From an uncultured Lachnospiraceae bacterium (GTDB lineage: Bacteria; Bacillota; Clostridia; Lachnospirales; Lachnospiraceae): a stretch of 17,023 bases of DNA. The stretch covers positions 1 to 17,023 of the forward strand of contig CAJUOE010000215.1 in the NCBI GenBank assembly GCA_910587895.1. The letters are read 5' to 3'. The position numbers and the translations under genes were made by a program. This document shows positions 14,725 through 17,023 of the stretch, piece by piece; position 1 is the stretch's first letter; the number at the start of each line of letters is the position of its first letter. The notes under the pieces are model-generated. The model had not been told where the DNA came from. It did not search any database and was given only the letters and a program-made list of their open reading frames with translations.

Positions 14725-14982
14725 TTATTTCACCGTTCTTTCCTTTCGCAGCTCCTTAACCATCGCCATAACATCTTCTTCTGTCTCCAAGCCAAGCCTC
14801 TCTGCCTCCCCTACAAAAACAGCCTGAGCCTCCCTCAGTGCTTCCATAGAGGAATTTGCCAAATATATCCGTCCTGCTTCTTCCAAAAAAAGCACCTTAC
14901 TTCCCTCTTTGATCCCTAACTTTTTTCTAATTTCTATTGGTATTGTAATCTGTCCTTTTGATGTAACCTTTGCAAGTTCCAT
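14725..14982 (-). CDS. AbrB/MazE-type antitoxin
   Basis: An 85-aa protein with an N-terminal AbrB-like swapped-hairpin DNA-binding domain: MELAKVTSKGQITIPIEIRK, then LGIKEGSKVLFLEE. The C-terminal half (EALREAQAVFVGEAERLG to the end) is a charged helix that in such pairs binds the toxin. The start at 14980-14982 is set by a strong ribosome site (aggaggg, 6 bp spacing) and by the family N-terminus; a longer in-frame start at 15054 would run into the promoter. The stop codon abuts the PIN toxin start. Together they form a type II toxin-antitoxin operon, probably repressed by this protein or by the complex. It appears intact. Confidence 0.88.
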   Translation of the reverse strand: MELAKVTSKGQITIPIEIRKKLGIKEGSKVLFLEEAGRIYLANSSMEALREAQAVFVGEAERLGLETEEDVMAMVKELRKERTVK

Positions 14983-15025
14983 ACAATGCCCTCCTTTCGA
15001 CTCATTCCTTACTTTCCTTACATTT

Positions 15026-15054
15026 ATTATATCTATTTTTATCCATATTATCAA
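15026..15054 (-). promoter_or_regulatory. Sigma-A-type promoter of the toxin-antitoxin pair
   Basis: On the - strand TTGATA (15049-15054) and TATAAT (15026-15031) are 17 bp apart, about 44 bp ahead of the antitoxin start. The -35 box overlaps the stop codon of the upstream response-regulator frame (15051-15053). The antitoxin operon therefore brings its own promoter. Confidence 0.65.
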
Positions 15055-15437
15055 CTACATTTTTGTGGAGAGTATTCTTTCTCCATATACACAAATCTCA
15101 ATTCTTCAGAGACCGGTTTCGTGACAAAACGAAAAGCGCCTATCTTAAACGCCTCCTTAAACCGTTCCGCCTTACTTGTCAGCATAACGATTTTATAGTC
15201 AATTCCACGTGCATTTAAGATACGCGCTGCCGCTATTCCATCCATTTTAGGCATATCAATATCCAGCAGCAGGAAATCTATCTCCTTCTGAAAAGACAGT
15301 AATTCCTGTGCCGAATAGATATGATGCATTTCATAGGAAATGCCCTGTTCTTTTGCATAAACGTCCAGCAAGCCCCGAACAGTATCATGTATATGCTGTT
15401 CGTCATCACAGATTGCCAGCCTTAAGCCTTTCTCCAT
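15051..15437 (-). pseudogene. LytTR-type response regulator reduced to its receiver domain
   Basis: A 128-aa receiver domain. The acidic pair Asp11/Asp12, phospho-acceptor Asp59 in LLLDIDMPKMDG, Thr87 and Lys107 in FVTKPV are all present. This form (LRLAICDDEQ, LLLDIDMP) belongs to AgrA/LytTR-family regulators, which normally continue into a LytTR DNA-binding domain for a total near 240 aa. Here the sequence breaks off after TKPVSEEL, at about 15100, and ends in an unrelated tail (RFVYMEKEYSPQKCS). The toxin-antitoxin promoter starts in its stop codon, so the cassette seems to have replaced the DNA-binding half. The ATG has a ggggaag ribosome site and lies 18 bp after the acyl-CoA ligase stop. 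It could be a stand-alone receiver, but a truncation is likelier. Confidence 0.7.
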
Positions 15438-15455
15438 ACTCTTCCCCGTATTTTC

Positions 15456-17023
15456 TTACGTTGCATTCTGCTGCGCAACAAGGTGCTCTACCCCATATTT
15501 CTTACGCAATGCAGGCTTTTCCAGCTTGCCGGTCGCATTCCTGGGAACATCCGCAAAGATAATCTTTTTGGGACGTTTGTACCGGGGCAGCTCCTTACAG
15601 AACTCTTCGATTTCCTCCTCGGTACATTCCATGCCCTTCTTCACGGAAATAATCGCCCCGGTAATCTCCCCCAGACGCTCATCGGGCAGGCCGATGACCG
15701 CCACGTCCTGTACTTTCTCATACGCGCTCAAGAAATTCTCAATCTGCACCGGATAAATATTTTCACCGCCGCTGACAATCACGTCCTTCTTGCGGTCTAC
15801 CAGAAAATAAAATCCATCTTCGTCCTGCTTTGCCATATCGCCCGTAAACAGCCAGCCATCCTTTAAGGTCTCTTCCGTCGCCTTCGGGTCGTTGTAATAG
15901 CAGGTCATGACGCCCGGCCCTTTCACGCAGAGTTCTCCAACCTCCCCCTGCGCAACTTCCTTTCCGGACTCGTCCACAATCTTACATTTCCAGCGATAGC
16001 CGGGAACTCCGATTGCACCTACTTTGTGGATATTCTCAATTCCCAGGTGTACGCATCCAGGGCCGGTTGATTCCGAAAGGCCATAATTCGTGTCGTACAT
16101 ATGCTGTGGGAAATACTCTTTCCAGTGTTTAATCAAAGACTGCGGTACCGGCTGCGCGCCGATATGCATGAGCCGCCACTGTGCAAGCTCGTAATCTTCC
16201 AGCTTTACATCTCCCCTGTCCAGCGCGCTTAAGATATCCTGCGCCCAGGGCACCAAAAGCCATACAATCGTACAGCCCTCCTTGGATACCGCGTCCAGAA
16301 TAATCTCCGGCGTCGTTCCTTTCAGCAGCACAGCCTTGCTGCCTGCACAGAGGCTGCCCATCCAGTGGAACTTCGCTCCCGTATGGTAGAGGGGCGGGAT
16401 GCACAAAAACACATCATCCCGGTCTGTCAGATGGTGTTTCTGCTCCATCTGCGCCGCCTGTATCAGGCTTTCATGGTTATGTAAAATCGCCTTGGGAAAT
16501 CCTGTCGTCCCCGAAGAGAAATAAATTGCCGCGTCATCCTCATCCTCCAGGCGGACAAGCGGCGCCTGGCTGGAGCAATCTGCCACCAGCTCACGGTAGC
16601 CTTCCGCAAACGTCGGGCAGCCGTCTCCCACATAGATGAGCAGCCGTCCCTTGCTTAAATTATCTTCTATGGATTCAATACGTCCAATAAATTCCGGCCC
16701 GAAAAACAATACATGAACCTCCGCCAGATCCGCGCAATATTGAATCTCATCTGCGGAAAAACGGAAATTAAAGGGAACTGCAATCGCCCCGGTCTTTAAG
16801 ATTCCAAAATAAATCGGCAGCCATTCGAGGCAGTTAAACATTAAAATCGCCACACGGTCTCCCTTACGGATGCCGCGGCTAATCAGCATATTGGCCACGC
16901 GGTTCGCTTTCTCGTCAAATATGCTCCAGGTTATCTCCCTGCGGTACGGCTGCGAGGAGGTCTGCTGAACCAGATTGTATTCCTTCCAGGTTGTCTTTCT
17001 GGTGTCTTTTACCAGTGGGTTCA
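15456..17023 (-). CDS. Acyl-CoA ligase (AMP-binding family), 5' end just outside the window
   Basis: The frame is open to the window edge. The last two bases, read on the - strand, are TG followed by AAC CCA CTG, so the start ATG probably has its A at the next base outside. The product is then about 523 aa, normal for the family. It activates a carboxylic acid with ATP and joins it to CoA. Motifs: the P-loop FSSGTTGFPK (A3), YGLSEST (A5), GWLFTGDMAKQDEDGFYFLVDRKKD (A7/A8 region), SGGENIYP, and the C-terminal RNATGKLEKPAL with the catalytic lysine in GK. The overall form is like fatty-acid or carnitine/crotonobetaine CoA ligases; the substrate is not clear. A GTG at 16898 also lies in frame but would remove about 40 conserved-looking residues. 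It is the first gene before a response-regulator remnant. Confidence 0.9.
   Translation of the reverse strand, partial: NPLVKDTRKTTWKEYNLVQQTSSQPYRREITWSIFDEKANRVANMLISRGIRKGDRVAILMFNCLEWLPIYFGILKTGAIAVPFNFRFSADEIQYCADLAEVHVLFFGPEFIGRIESIEDNLSKGRLLIYVGDGCPTFAEGYRELVADCSSQAPLVRLEDEDDAAIYFSSGTTGFPKAILHNHESLIQAAQMEQKHHLTDRDDVFLCIPPLYHTGAKFHWMGSLCAGSKAVLLKGTTPEIILDAVSKEGCTIVWLLVPWAQDILSALDRGDVKLEDYELAQWRLMHIGAQPVPQSLIKHWKEYFPQHMYDTNYGLSESTGPGCVHLGIENIHKVGAIGVPGYRWKCKIVDESGKEVAQGEVGELCVKGPGVMTCYYNDPKATEETLKDGWLFTGDMAKQDEDGFYFLVDRKKDVIVSGGENIYPVQIENFLSAYEKVQDVAVIGLPDERLGEITGAIISVKKGMECTEEEIEEFCKELPRYKRPKKIIFADVPRNATGKLEKPALRKKYGVEHLVAQQNAT

Noticed and set aside
1..17023. CRISPR array, tRNA or rRNA genes
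   Set aside because: I saw no regularly spaced repeats, no tRNA-like TTCGA-type arms with matching stems, and no conserved rRNA segments.

Overview
The window reads as two unrelated genomes joined end to end. Bases 1 to about 2995 look like Bacteroidota, probably Bacteroides. The genes are all on the + strand, have no Shine-Dalgarno sequences, are preceded by A/T-rich leaders, and form a Bacteroides-type set: a PepSY-associated membrane protein, an ABC ATPase, its permease and the start of a DUF4857-like protein. From about 2995 to 17023 the sequence looks like a Gram-positive clostridium, probably Lachnospiraceae. It has strong GGAGG-type ribosome sites, sigma-A-type promoters, scpA/scpB, D,D-carboxypeptidases and a sodium-pump acyl-CoA decarboxylase operon. 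The join cuts a gene on each side: the + strand DUF4857-like gene loses its C-terminus, and the - strand decarboxylase beta-subunit gene is cut after 18 codons. An assembly chimera is the simplest explanation.

Layout of the clostridial part. At 2993-5833 (- strand) is a biotin-dependent, Na+-pumping decarboxylase operon in the order carboxyltransferase, OadG-like lipoprotein, biotin carrier, beta subunit (broken). A 129-bp palindromic MITE/REP-like element sits between the second and third genes. At 5923-9522 (- strand) is a housekeeping cluster: metallophosphoesterase, scpA, scpB and a D,D-carboxypeptidase. A second D,D-carboxypeptidase gene begins divergently at 9594 but stops after its second active-site motif. 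It is followed at once by a large serine recombinase (- strand, 10034-11581) and a 44-aa ORF directly upstream of the recombinase. This looks like one end of an integrated element, but the other half of the interrupted gene is not in the window. Divergent from the recombinase is a 711-aa secreted transglutaminase-like protein with Ig-like and FN3-like repeats, with its own promoter and terminator.

From 14130 to about 15100 the DNA becomes A/T-rich and full of gene fragments. It holds a frameshifted tail of an unknown protein, a VapC-like PIN toxin without its last acidic motif, an intact AbrB-type antitoxin with its own promoter, and a LytTR-type response regulator reduced to its receiver domain. 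The window ends inside a - strand acyl-CoA ligase whose start codon appears to lie one base past the edge.

I found no clearly new multi-gene system. The points most worth checking are the chimeric join, the palindromic element, the recombinase with its small upstream ORF in a disrupted gene, and the damaged toxin-antitoxin cassette inside a response regulator gene. I saw no tRNA, rRNA or CRISPR array.
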